Made by a program: the position numbers and the translations under genes
The notes under the pieces: generated by a model
The model's input: only the letters and a program-made list of their open reading frames with translations
Databases searched by the model: none
What the model was told of the DNA's origin: nothing
Shown: piece after piece, positions 53,801 to 61,899 of the stretch
How positions within the stretch are numbered: position 1 is the stretch's first letter
How the letters are laid out: the number at the start of each line of letters is the position of its first letter
NCBI RefSeq assembly: GCF_042655385.1
Contig: NZ_JBHSMA010000004.1
Location: 372,001 to 436,000 of the forward strand
DNA: 64,000 bases
Source: Larkinella bovis
GTDB lineage: Bacteria > Bacteroidota > Bacteroidia > Cytophagales > Spirosomataceae
Direction: 5' to 3'

Positions 53801-55652
53801 AGGATAGAAAAAGTTTAGGCTTATTATTCTTTCTTTTAATAATTACATTGTGATAGTGAGGTTTGTTGTATTTAGGATGGTCCTCACTAATGACATATTC
53901 TTCAATTATTCGTACAATTTTTTTAGGAGAACCATTACTACGATAGGTTAAAAAAACGATAAATGTTTGCAGCGTATAAATAACTTTTAATAGCTCCTTT
54001 TGATAATCACTTGAAGATAATCCTCTGAAATTTAATTCTTTATGCTGAGTGTTTATGTAATTATAATAGTCTCTCAGGAAATTTCCTCCTGTATTGAAGC
54101 CTTCAGGTATAAGTATATGGGAAAGATACAGCTCGGCCATAGCTGAAAGCGTATTACCTCCACTATTTGGGTATACGGACTCTTTTAAAAAACTATCAAC
54201 ATAGATTATTTGGTGAAATATACTACTAATAAAAGACTCTCTATCTGAAATATCTGCCAACGAGGCATCAAACATTTCTCTGCCAGCGATAAAAATAAAT
54301 TTTGCTTTTGCTTCAGTTACGAAATACTTCAATGATGACAAAATGTTAATTATAGCTTCGCGCCTATTTTTGGTTTTGTCCATTTTTAGATTAGCGAACC
54401 TATCGTTTTGAATAACATCTTCTTTTTCATTATAAAAACCCTTGCCTAACCCCGGTTCTACTTTATCTAATTCATCAAAAACAACAACAAATTCATTAAT
54501 ATATGTTTCGAAACTATTATATTGATCTAAAATAGAAATTAGTTCCGTTTCTATTTCTTTTGAATTTAATATTGCATAAGATTTTGTACTTTTATTAAAA
54601 AACCCAAATGGCATTTTTTCACTCATACTCTGCATGCCGGTTTCTTTTGTTAAGCTTGCATTAATATTCTCTTCTAGCTCAACTAATCTTTTATAAAGCA
54701 TTTGTTCTATTACAATCTTTTCTTTAAAATATTTAGTATATTTAAATGTTGGAAACCTTAATACAATTTGCTCAAGTATATTTTTTATCGCATATATTAT
54801 GCAGGACAACAGAAAACTAATTATTATTAAGAGTAAAATAGCGCCAAACTTTTTATCTAAGTCATCTTCAAGGATGCTCTTTTTTTCATCTTTAAAAAAA
54901 TCAACTAATCGAATATACTCATCACTAAAATAGACAAACGGCACCCAATTTAATATTTTATGACTTTCTCTAAAATACTCCAATCGTTTCGATTCTATTC
55001 TGGCTCTAATAACTCCATTTATTGAATCTATTTTTAGCCTATTATTTATAAGTGAGTCTAATTCTATACTTGTCATTTCTACCCGTACCGAGTCGCTATT
55101 CTTGAAAGAATCGACATTTTCATCTCCAAGGCTTTTAGTATATTTTAAAGGCTTAATGTATATTAGCAATCCAAGAAGTAAAACAAAAGACCCAATAAGT
55201 ATATTAAAAAAACTAAAAGTCCCTCGAAGTTTAACAAAAAAATTCTGTTCACAATAGTATATTAACTTTGAGGTAATTTGCTTTAATATATCCTTCTCGT
55301 TTAAATCCGATTGAGCAAAGCTTATCTTTATTTGTTTTACATTATTTTCAATTGCTATATCTGTGCGTTTATTAATTTTCCTATGTTTGGCATAAATGGC
55401 TAAAACGCGTTTGACAAAACTTGTCTTCCCCATTCCTCTATAGCCTGTTACAAGGTAGGACCCATTGGCTCCACTAAACTTTAGAATATTAAGCAATTGG
55501 TTTTCGATAGCCCGTCGACCAATAAAAATCTCTTTGTTCTCATTACCTGTATCTCCGTTGCCTTCAATAGGATTATGATTAAATTTATAATCTGGTAGCT
55601 CGAGAAAAACATCTTTTATAAATGCTTTATACCCGTATTTAAATTTAGTCAT
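50859..55652 (-). CDS. large P-loop NTPase with inserted membrane helices (KAP-like) and TPR-like repeats
   Basis: A 1597-residue protein, far more AT-rich than both neighbours. Walker A is GYRGMGKTS at residues 70-78. Two membrane helices (about 148-166 and 270-289) interrupt the NTPase domain, leaving a loop of some 100 residues that would face the periplasm. Walker B is EFVVVFDELDK (residues 387-397), followed by a long loop and KFIFIAGREMFDASLADI, a sensor-1 or strand-4 region. Insertion of membrane helices between Walker A and B is the hallmark of the KAP family. From about residue 780 there are TPR-like repeats (GLLGDAYYFDQEYDNACVAYSDG, FKLKLGLIHERMGNFENAVGYYTDC) and again at about 1510 (HFQIALKYLHRAKEFHKNG). 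The middle ~600 residues are unrecognised. It follows the two-helix membrane protein with a 7-base gap. KAP proteins include phage-exclusion factors, so a defence role is plausible but unproven. Confidence 0.75.
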   Translation of the reverse strand: MTKFKYGYKAFIKDVFLELPDYKFNHNPIEGNGDTGNENKEIFIGRRAIENQLLNILKFSGANGSYLVTGYRGMGKTSFVKRVLAIYAKHRKINKRTDIAIENNVKQIKISFAQSDLNEKDILKQITSKLIYYCEQNFFVKLRGTFSFFNILIGSFVLLLGLLIYIKPLKYTKSLGDENVDSFKNSDSVRVEMTSIELDSLINNRLKIDSINGVIRARIESKRLEYFRESHKILNWVPFVYFSDEYIRLVDFFKDEKKSILEDDLDKKFGAILLLIIISFLLSCIIYAIKNILEQIVLRFPTFKYTKYFKEKIVIEQMLYKRLVELEENINASLTKETGMQSMSEKMPFGFFNKSTKSYAILNSKEIETELISILDQYNSFETYINEFVVVFDELDKVEPGLGKGFYNEKEDVIQNDRFANLKMDKTKNRREAIINILSSLKYFVTEAKAKFIFIAGREMFDASLADISDRESFISSIFHQIIYVDSFLKESVYPNSGGNTLSAMAELYLSHILIPEGFNTGGNFLRDYYNYINTQHKELNFRGLSSSDYQKELLKVIYTLQTFIVFLTYRSNGSPKKIVRIIEEYVISEDHPKYNKPHYHNVIIKRKNNKPKLFLSFSYKNQYHFGFITYLYRPFLMSQSVVLKDFSDNILVSTPYLMDHILKYHPFAFSTQNLELIPEVFTNNRNPLFRYFVDELIKYLNINHLRETEIGMFDYKFLSRTTNEIKYLSKIFEDELAAFNFSLDEMFYVKHHLKEKILEIRNNYNISLIDSGNQEFIRSICFLNGLLGDAYYFDQEYDNACVAYSDGIQFLPIAKQPNLDISINITVFKLKLGLIHERMGNFENAVGYYTDCMNQLQTITENDSPYYNKRNQEIIKLYNLACSAYLCIIEKYNYNGVSYDWIEKTIIAFDNLFTKCDYKAEALLIKADFLNNIAGLLYYKNFSVLTFSITRTNHLLHRIINNDDIFNTLQGSLGVEDSNHILIEEKKQYKGRFKALSNQITHLSDVKHKGSKWIYVFKNGLYANENRKLSSKIVSLKNKDEQFSEMALEFYRVSLYNCLQSVNNIPRKYFKDITETSSLKKLISCASSLLFDRRTNISKNTLKVLGFTLSCLGDCIFSGIKDNEIKESEHYLKNFWDIFEDLSNTFTNNETRKKRWDIITDKYFLGVYNGKIARSELVTFTIFTYYLSGRFNSKAGLLTSFGIQLKKILLLLNRFNVNSDGKQINLFNRYHNIYTEIETSLLAMLLEVASWNSDSTDRPQIYKFKNVITSIEGMPHPDEFARNNYTNISNSPDVKEALLLFAKFKLRSKDYPVIKGDSLDEIIRNIPETVLINQYQTISSKMTRMLEMDVMSIINDEILKVYFEEIVDWKDQPFRFFKRNKIEIDEIGHRIDLKAFSLAGESEFYNFLEKFILVPGFQKKKVDFKNIVINSVFCLLEMIQTIDIYGVNPYVSNSFKAACHAKLGRWLKYYELSRLIDLIDGVKKEDPYETKNLIESMVGEGTMVIHDSTSHFQIALKYLHRAKEFHKNGKEYDNYLRSNLIFLEGSYDDEMYHFGIALERQSLNNGSIRERIKDLEKEIADSPLLKYQKYANNTPI

Positions 55653-55659
55653 GTGTTAA

Positions 55660-56367
55660 TTATTTTTCTTTAATATACTTTTGAAAACCATCGTATTCTT
55701 GATTTATTCTTTCGTCATCTTTAAGCTCACTCAATAAAAACTCCATTATTTTATCTTGATGTTTTGAGCTCTGGCTAGGGTAATTTATTAGATATTCCAA
55801 GATTTTCAATTTTATTTGCAGATCCTCTTCTCTACTTATCTTTTTCAAAAAATAAAAAGCAACACCTAATATCATAAGAATATGTAAAAGAGAAATATAA
55901 ATCTTAAACTCTACCGATAAAACTGTCGATACAATTAAAAAATTTAATAACAAAATCATAATCGCTATAAAACAAAAAAATTTCCACGTCAAAGTAACTT
56001 TGTCATTAGTTTTGAGAATACTAAGTTTCTCGTAATTAGCTTCTTCAAAAACTATCAGCTTTTTCGAATACACTTCCATATGACCAAGTTGTTTATAATA
56101 ACTTTTTTCATTTATATCTTGCAATGGTATATTTGCAAAAAAGGCTATACTTTTAACAAATTGTTCAATAGAATTTCGACTAAATTTAAAAAACACATCT
56201 TTATTAGCTATGTTTAACGATACTGTATTATTATATATATTTAGATTATTTAGTATTTCGTTTATTTTGTTTTTTCTAATAGTATCCTTTTCTTTATTTT
56301 TAATCTCTTCAAATTTTTCAATTATATTTCCAATTTTATTATTAAATGAGTCTGTATAATAGAGCAT
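55660..56367 (-). CDS. two-helix membrane protein, partner of the KAP-like NTPase
   Basis: A 235-residue protein. Residues 1-120 are charged and mostly helical (SFNNKIGNIIEKFEEIKNKEKDT). Two transmembrane helices at about 128-149 and 155-174 form a hairpin, so both ends should be cytoplasmic. The C-terminal 55 residues are highly charged. No family recognised. Base composition equals that of the NTPase gene and the stop-to-start distance is 7 bases, so the two genes form one transcription unit and probably one membrane complex. Confidence 0.75.
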   Translation of the reverse strand: MLYYTDSFNNKIGNIIEKFEEIKNKEKDTIRKNKINEILNNLNIYNNTVSLNIANKDVFFKFSRNSIEQFVKSIAFFANIPLQDINEKSYYKQLGHMEVYSKKLIVFEEANYEKLSILKTNDKVTLTWKFFCFIAIMILLLNFLIVSTVLSVEFKIYISLLHILMILGVAFYFLKKISREEDLQIKLKILEYLINYPSQSSKHQDKIMEFLLSELKDDERINQEYDGFQKYIKEK

Positions 56368-56970
56368 ATCTTTATTTGTTTATAATGTTACAATTACGCC
56401 ATCAACTCTCATCAATTGTATTCTTACTATGCATTCTTCACATGCTTATATATAATACATCCCTTACTATTTCAACTATTGCTCAATAATAAAAACAGTA
56501 TCTTCTACCACTAAATTTGTAGTAGCGTATACTTTTACCAGAGCAGGCTTGAAGTTAAGATTTGAAAAAGTTATGAAAATTATCTCTTCCTAGTAACTTT
56601 TTATCAGCTACTATAATTGAAGTTATTATATTTTGTATTGATTATTTCTTCGTTAAACAGGTCCAAAATCTAAAATACTCGCCTAAGGTTTTGTGAGCAA
56701 AATACCTAATCGATCAATTTGTAATCTTTAGAGAAAGTCTATTGTATTTTCCACAATGATAAACGAGATGGGACTCTTCTGCAAGATTGATTAAAAAAAT
56801 ATTAAAATAATTTTTATTGATCCGTGAGTACGTCTGTAAAGTTTATGCTTGGACACTACAGATCCTGAGAATGACAAGCTATTTCTGTGAGCTAACGCCC
56901 TTACGGATTCACGGAGCAATAATGCTACTAGTATTCTGTATTTATGCCTTTACTTAGGATAATTGTCTTT
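56368..56970. other. AT-rich non-coding right flank of the island
   Basis: About 600 bases of AT-rich sequence with no open frame of note. It probably contains the island's promoter near 56368-56430 and the right boundary. Sharp change to GC-richer sequence occurs near 56870-56960. Confidence 0.45.
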
Positions 56971-57789
56971 TTACTCCCCTCGCCACTTCGGCAACCGCTT
57001 CTCCAGAAAAGCTGCCATGCCTTCCTGCGCATCGGCGGTTTGCTGAATCCGCTGAAACTGCTCGTACAGATAAGCCTGCTGCTGATCCGGCGGAATGGTT
57101 TTTAATTGCTGATACGCCTGCAAACCGAATTGCATGGCGGTCGGCGAATGCCGTTTGAGTTCAATCACCAATTCCTGAACGGTTTTTTCTACCTGTTCAT
57201 CCGGCACCAGTTGCGTCACCAGCCCAACGGCCCGGGCGTCGGCTGCGGATAACGTCCGGGCGCGAAGGCACAGATCGAGAACCGTCCGGGCGGGCATGAT
57301 TTCAAGTAAGCTGGCCATCACCTGAAACGGAAACAAACCGCGTTTCACTTCCGGCAAACTGAACGTAACCTTATCAGCCGCAACAACATACGTACAACCG
57401 GCAATCAATAAAAAACCGCCGGCATAGACCGATCCCCGCACCTGCGCAAGGCAGGGTTTGTGCAGGTCCGCCAGCAGGTCGGCCAACCGCACCGGCCCGG
57501 CGGGGGGCGGAACGGTTACATCCAAGGGTTCGCCCGATGACAGGCTTTTCAAATCCATTCCGGCACAGAACACATCGCCCGCAGCGGCCAGAACCACAAT
57601 CCAGACCTCCTTTTCGTACCGCGCATAGGTCAGGGCAAAGGCCAGTTCGTTGAGCAACGTGGGGTTCAGCGCATTCTTCTTTTCGGGCCGGTTGAGCGTC
57701 AGCCTCAGAACGTGGTCCGTCTGATTCGCCAGTAAATACCGGAAAGAGTCCGTTGAAAAACCGGCGGTTTGTTCAGGGGTATAAAGCAT
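56971..57789 (-). CDS. enoyl-CoA hydratase/isomerase (crotonase) family protein
   Basis: A 272-residue crotonase-fold enzyme. The CoA/oxyanion-hole segments are VLRLTLNRPEKKNALNPTLLNELAFAL and DVFCAGMDLKSL (residues 72-82), with the second one at KPCLAQVRGSVYAGGFLLIAGCTYVVAADKVTFSLPEVKRGLFPFQV. The usual catalytic Glu in the GA..GGG region appears as VYAGGF, and E of LPEVKRGLFP is kept, so hydratase or isomerase activity is possible; a true hydratase assignment is not certain. Substrate unknown. Confidence 0.85.
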   Translation of the reverse strand: MLYTPEQTAGFSTDSFRYLLANQTDHVLRLTLNRPEKKNALNPTLLNELAFALTYARYEKEVWIVVLAAAGDVFCAGMDLKSLSSGEPLDVTVPPPAGPVRLADLLADLHKPCLAQVRGSVYAGGFLLIAGCTYVVAADKVTFSLPEVKRGLFPFQVMASLLEIMPARTVLDLCLRARTLSAADARAVGLVTQLVPDEQVEKTVQELVIELKRHSPTAMQFGLQAYQQLKTIPPDQQQAYLYEQFQRIQQTADAQEGMAAFLEKRLPKWRGE

Positions 57790-58068
57790 TCTTTTTCAGG
57801 GAGAATTTATGCAAAAATCCCGCGCCCGTAATACTACAAAATTGAGCGGTCCGGTTCAACAAAACCTGATCAACGCCCGTTTTTCATTCGCTCTGCGGAT
57901 TCGTTTCGCCAGAAAAAAGCTGCGTTGTTGCAGCAAGCCGGAAACCCTTCCACGGTCACTATTGACTGATGGCCCGGGTAAATGATTCAGGAAGTCTTGG
58001 TAGATACGGCGGCTCCGGCACCGCAGTCGGCGGGTTGGTACACCCACAAAGTCATCAAACGGTAAAGC

Positions 58069-59046
58069 TCAGAACAACTGCTTCCAGGTGCCTTTGATGC
58101 GGTTGTATTTCAGTGTGCTGGGCAGGGCTTTCCACCAGTATCGGTTCATTTCGACGGCAAACGAAGGCTGCATGTAACAATTGATGGCGCAGCCCTCACA
58201 TCCCGGCAAGCGCCCTTCCAGCGCCACCAGCTTCTGGACTTCTTCCGAACGATAGAGGTTGTACAGATCGCCTTCAATCGGGAAGTCTTTCAGGCCGAGG
58301 TGGTAGCAGGGTAACACCAGTTTATTTTCGGGCGAAATCACGAGCGTCGTGCTTCCGGCCAGACAAATTGGGTCATTGACGTGGTTGCCGCCATCGCGCC
58401 GGAGCTGGATAAAGGCGTCGTTGAGGTAGACATTTTTCTGCTTACCCCACCAGGTCATTTCCTGCAGCGATTTTTCCGAAAAACCGGCCCCGGTTTCCAC
58501 CTCATTGTATTCAAAAACCGGGTTCAGGATCAGCACCAGGTTATTGGGCAGGCAGATTTCTTCGTGCAGTTGCCGGATCTGGTGAACATTGTGTTCAAAA
58601 ACCGTAAACAGAATATCGGGCCGCTCGCCCAGTTGACGGGCCAGGGCGATGGAATCCATCACCTTGGCGAAGCACTTCACCCCCCGCGATTTATCGTGTT
58701 CTTCGGCAATCGGCGAATCCAGCGAAAAATGCAGCATATCGACCAGGCCGCGCAGACGCTCGGCGTATTTCGGATACAGTAGTCCGTTGGTCGTGATGGT
58801 GGTAATCAGGCCGAGCGCCTTGGCTTCGCGGAGCAGGTCGTCGAGCTGGCGGTGGAGCAGCGGTTCTCCGCCCGTAAAATCCACCACCCGGACGCCCAGC
58901 CGTTTCAGGTCCCGCAGGTTTTCGCGCACGTTCTCCGGCGTCACGTAGGGCGACGGCCGTTCCCAGATGTCGCAAAAACTACAGGTCGCATTGCAGCGAT
59001 AGGTGATGTAGTAATTGCACAGAACGGGATGAGAGACAAGGCGCAT
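58069..59046 (-). CDS. radical SAM protein with C-terminal Cys cluster
   Basis: A 325-residue iron-sulfur enzyme. The 4Fe-4S site is C18-x3-C22-x2-C25 in YITYRCNATCSFCDIWERP, followed by GGEPLL (residues 60-65) that binds SAM. A second Cys set near the end (C..CEGCAINCYMQP, plus CYHLG) resembles a SPASM/twitch auxiliary cluster. Such proteins modify peptides or lipids/sugars, e.g. HpnH-like or heme/PQQ maturases; I cannot tell the substrate. It is 18 bases downstream of accD, so co-transcribed. Confidence 0.9.
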   Translation of the reverse strand: MRLVSHPVLCNYYITYRCNATCSFCDIWERPSPYVTPENVRENLRDLKRLGVRVVDFTGGEPLLHRQLDDLLREAKALGLITTITTNGLLYPKYAERLRGLVDMLHFSLDSPIAEEHDKSRGVKCFAKVMDSIALARQLGERPDILFTVFEHNVHQIRQLHEEICLPNNLVLILNPVFEYNEVETGAGFSEKSLQEMTWWGKQKNVYLNDAFIQLRRDGGNHVNDPICLAGSTTLVISPENKLVLPCYHLGLKDFPIEGDLYNLYRSEEVQKLVALEGRLPGCEGCAINCYMQPSFAVEMNRYWWKALPSTLKYNRIKGTWKQLF

Positions 59047-59064
59047 GAGCGTACGGTTTCTGAG

Positions 59065-59907
59065 CTACTGCAACATTTTAAACAAGGCCGTCAGTTTCTC
59101 TTTCAGGTCTTTCCGGTCAATGATGAAGTCCAGAAAACCGTGTTCAAGCACGAACTCGGCGCTCTGAAAGCCTTCGGGCAGGTTTTTGCCGATGGTTTCG
59201 CGAATCACACGCGGCCCGGCAAAACCGATCAGGGCACCCGGTTCGGCAATATTAAAGTCGCCCAGCATCGCGAATGAGGCCGTCACACCGCCGGTGGTCG
59301 GGTCGGTCAGCAGGGAAACGTACGGGATTTTTTCGTTCGATAACAGCGCCAGTTTGGCCGAGGTTTTGGCCATTTGCATCAGCGAAAAACCGGCTTCCAT
59401 CATCCGGGCACCCCCCGAACGCGAAATCATCAGGAACGGCGTCCGGGTTTTCAGCGAATGGTCGATCGCCCGCGCAATTTTCTCACCCACCACCGAGCCC
59501 ATCGATCCGCCAATGAAGTTGAAGTCCATGCAGGCTACCGTAACCTCCAGATCGTTCATTTTGCCGTACGCCGACCGAACGGCATCTTTCAGCTGTGTTT
59601 TGGCAATGCTGGCTTTAACCCGCTCCGGATACGGTTTCGTATCGACAAATTTCAACGGATCGGCCGAGGTCATGTTGGCATCCAGTTCAGTAAAAACACC
59701 GTCGTCAAACAGGAGTGCGAAATACGCATCCGACCCAATTTTTTCGTGGTAATTACAGTGAACGCAGGTATAAGCGTTGAGCTTGTGCTCCCGCGTGTGC
59801 ATGATTTTCTTGCAGTTCGGGCATTGGTACCATAAACCGTCCGGCGCTTCGCGCTTCATCTCGGTCGGCGTATTGATCCCTTTTTCTTTACGGATAAACC
59901 ACGACAT
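59065..59907 (-). CDS. accD: acetyl-CoA carboxylase carboxyltransferase subunit beta
   Basis: A 280-residue enzyme. The zinc ribbon is C29-x2-C32 and C48-x2-C51 (WYQCPNCKKIMHTREHKLNAYTCVHCNYHEKI). The carboxyltransferase core has DALGSVVGEKIARAIDHSL-like segments and SRSGGARMMEAGFSLMQMAKTSAKL, VTASFAMLGDFNIAEPGALIGFAGPRVIRETI, all diagnostic. Completes AccABCD with accB/accC at 48.2-50.1 kb; accA is not in this window. Confidence 0.98.
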   Translation of the reverse strand: MSWFIRKEKGINTPTEMKREAPDGLWYQCPNCKKIMHTREHKLNAYTCVHCNYHEKIGSDAYFALLFDDGVFTELDANMTSADPLKFVDTKPYPERVKASIAKTQLKDAVRSAYGKMNDLEVTVACMDFNFIGGSMGSVVGEKIARAIDHSLKTRTPFLMISRSGGARMMEAGFSLMQMAKTSAKLALLSNEKIPYVSLLTDPTTGGVTASFAMLGDFNIAEPGALIGFAGPRVIRETIGKNLPEGFQSAEFVLEHGFLDFIIDRKDLKEKLTALFKMLQ

Positions 59908-59995
59908 AGGTTGTCAGTCTCCAGTTAACAGTTCGAAATCAGTCGCTTTACTTTGAAAGCAGGGGGCAAAGATAGTAAGAAAACGGCAGGCACGG

Positions 59996-60694
59996 TCAAC
60001 GTTCAAGGTAGTACTTTCGGCGAACGGGTTCAAACCGTTCAATCGCATACCGCAACGCCGTGCGCGGGAGCCGCCCGGCATGGTCGTGCAGAAACTCCTC
60101 GAGCGCATCCGGATTTTTCTTTCCGACTTCCCGCAGCATCCAGCCAACCGCTTTATGAATCAGGTCGTGCCGGTGGCTAAGCAACAACTCAGCGACCCGA
60201 AAAGTGTCCTGAAACTGGTTTTTGCGAATAAACGCCAGCGTCGATACCATCGCAATCCGTTGCGACCACAGGTGGTTTTCGCGCGCCAGTTCGTATAAAA
60301 TGCTGCGGTCTTTGTTCAGCAGGTAGTTGCCGACAATGCCCGGGCTACTGGTATCGACCAGATCCCAATTGTTGACGAATTCCTTATTGCGCAGGTAATA
60401 GTCAAAAATCAGCTTTCGGTTGGCATCGTGGGCTGGTTTGGCCTGGTTGGTCCAGATAATCAGTCCCGTCAGCCGGCATTCGTGGAACGGGTCACGCACC
60501 AGCTTTTCGGTTTCGCCGGGCGGTAATTGCCGGTAGTGTTGAGCGATCAGCCGCTGCTGCGGCACCGATAAGCCCAGAAACACATCGCCTTCACCGTATT
60601 GCCCCGGCCCGGTTTTGAAAAATCGTTTAAAAAAGGCGGCTTTTTCGGGATCGGCCTGGGCCTGCAAGGCGGTTTTAACGTCCTGATAAGTCAT
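59996..60694 (-). CDS. DNA alkylation repair enzyme (AlkD-like)
   Basis: A 232-residue HEAT-like repeat glycosylase. Start set at 60694 (MTYQDVKTALQAQADPEKAAFFKRFFKTGPGQYGEGDVFLGL); the longer frame reaches into the divergent gene. Family features: YLRNKEFVNNWDLVDTSSPGIVGNYLL, RENHLWSQRIAMVSTLAFIRKNQF, LLSHRHDLIHKAVGWMLREVGKKNPDALEEFLHDHAGRLPRTALRYAIERF. Removes N3/N7 alkyl purines. Divergent from the FMN reductase with 78 bases between starts. Confidence 0.93.
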   Translation of the reverse strand: MTYQDVKTALQAQADPEKAAFFKRFFKTGPGQYGEGDVFLGLSVPQQRLIAQHYRQLPPGETEKLVRDPFHECRLTGLIIWTNQAKPAHDANRKLIFDYYLRNKEFVNNWDLVDTSSPGIVGNYLLNKDRSILYELARENHLWSQRIAMVSTLAFIRKNQFQDTFRVAELLLSHRHDLIHKAVGWMLREVGKKNPDALEEFLHDHAGRLPRTALRYAIERFEPVRRKYYLER

Positions 60695-60772
60695 TGATCT
60701 GCTTGAACTAAAACCGGAATGGGTTGTTATTGGAGCAACCGAGCGTAATTTCGGTCCAACGAAAATAAACGA

Positions 60773-61333
60773 ATGAACCCAAATCCTACCGAACCGGTCA
60801 GCGAAAATCCCATCATTATTATTGTCGGTACCAACCGGAAAAATTCCATGTCGCGCCAGGTCGCCGAGTATTACCACGCGATCCTGGAACGGATGGCCAT
60901 ACCGAGCCATATTCTGGATCTGAGCGGGCTCCCGCCCGATTTTGTCATGACGGCTTTGTACGAAAATACGGGAAAGAATCCAGAATTCAACCAATACAAG
61001 GAGGTGGTCGAACGGGCGAAAAAGATGGTTTTTATCGTTCCCGAATACAATAATTCATACCCCGGCGTCCTGAAAGCTTTCATCGACGGCCTGAGTTACC
61101 CCAGCGGTTTATCGAACAAAAAAGTGGCACTGGTCGGCCTCTCGGCCAACCACCAGGGCGGGGCGCTCGCCCTCAGCCATTTAAACGACATTTTTAGCTA
61201 TCTGGGCACCCATACGCTGGCGTTACGCGTGAAGCTGGCACAAATCCGGAATTACTGGAAAGAAGGTACGCTGCACAACGACCTCTACAAGATGCTCCTG
61301 CAACAGCAGGCCGAACAACTGATTGAGTTTTAA
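60773..61333 (+). CDS. NADPH-dependent FMN reductase family protein
   Basis: A 186-residue flavodoxin-fold oxidoreductase. FMN phosphate-binding loop VGTNRKNSMSRQVAEYY, and the second flavin segment VFIVPEYNNSYPGVLKAFIDGLSYPSGLSNKKVALVG, matching the NADPH_dep_FMN_red family (azoreductase/chromate reductase-like). Dimer expected. No partner monooxygenase adjacent. Confidence 0.92.
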   Translation: MNPNPTEPVSENPIIIIVGTNRKNSMSRQVAEYYHAILERMAIPSHILDLSGLPPDFVMTALYENTGKNPEFNQYKEVVERAKKMVFIVPEYNNSYPGVLKAFIDGLSYPSGLSNKKVALVGLSANHQGGALALSHLNDIFSYLGTHTLALRVKLAQIRNYWKEGTLHNDLYKMLLQQQAEQLIEF

Positions 61334-61354
61334 CAGCCCGGACAACCGCCGGTT

Positions 61355-61801
61355 TTACCATTTCCCCGGAACAGCCTCCTGTTCGCGGGCGGCATACCGC
61401 TCACGGGCTTTCATAATCGGGTCACTATGATGGGCGGCCCACTCGCCCAGTTCAATAAGCTGCCTCAAAAAACTGTGGCCTAACGCGGTCAGTTCGTATT
61501 CGACCCGGGGCGGTATTTCGGGATACATCCGCCGGTTTACCAGCCCATCGCGCTCCAGATTCCGCAGTGTGACGGTCAGCATTCGTTGCGAAATCCCATC
61601 AACTCGTTTCCTGAGTTCATTAAACCGCAGGGTTCCGGCATCGCCCAGGTGAAAAATAGACAAGGCCGACCATTTATCGCTTAACCGGTCCAGAATGTCC
61701 CGAATGGGGCACGGAGCTAGTACGCCGGGGGTCGGCTCCAGAATTTTCTTCAGCTTTTTTTGTAAGCTATCCTGCTGAGAATCAACAATAGTTCCGTCCA
61801 T
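61355..61801 (-). CDS. HxlR-family transcriptional regulator
   Basis: A 148-residue winged-helix regulator with the family's Cys (APCPIRDILDRLSDKWSALSIFHLGDAGTLRFNELRKRVDGISQRMLTVTLRNLERDGLVNRRMYPEIPPRVEYELTALGHSFL). The C-P pair near residue 30 suggests possible redox or electrophile sensing. Divergent from the NmrA-like oxidoreductase, the classical regulator-target layout for HxlR/QorR. Operator in the shared spacer is visible. Confidence 0.94.
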   Translation of the reverse strand: MDGTIVDSQQDSLQKKLKKILEPTPGVLAPCPIRDILDRLSDKWSALSIFHLGDAGTLRFNELRKRVDGISQRMLTVTLRNLERDGLVNRRMYPEIPPRVEYELTALGHSFLRQLIELGEWAAHHSDPIMKARERYAAREQEAVPGKW

Positions 61802-61828
61802 GTGCCTGACTTATGACGACATGCCTTC

Positions 61829-61859
61829 TTGCGGCATCCTTGGTTACTGAATAGTTTTG
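61829..61859 (+). promoter_or_regulatory. promoter of the NmrA-like gene
   Basis: TTG at 61829-61831, 20-base spacer, TAGTTTTG at 61852-61859, a good Bacteroidota -33/-7 pair. The operator starts at the next base. Confidence 0.65.
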
Positions 61860-61876
61860 AGTTACCAAAAGTAACT
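61860..61876. promoter_or_regulatory. candidate HxlR/QorR operator
   Basis: AGTTAC-CAAAA-GTAACT inverted repeat immediately downstream of the -7 box of the NmrA-like gene. On the other strand TACTTTTG (61866-61873) overlaps it and could be the regulator's own -7 box. One protein could thus block both promoters. Confidence 0.65.
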
Positions 61877-61899
61877 AAGAAACGTTAAATCAGCACGAT

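Noticed and set aside
57856..58047. 63-codon frame between the crotonase and radical SAM genes
   Set aside because: Arg/Ser-rich chance composition, no homologue look.
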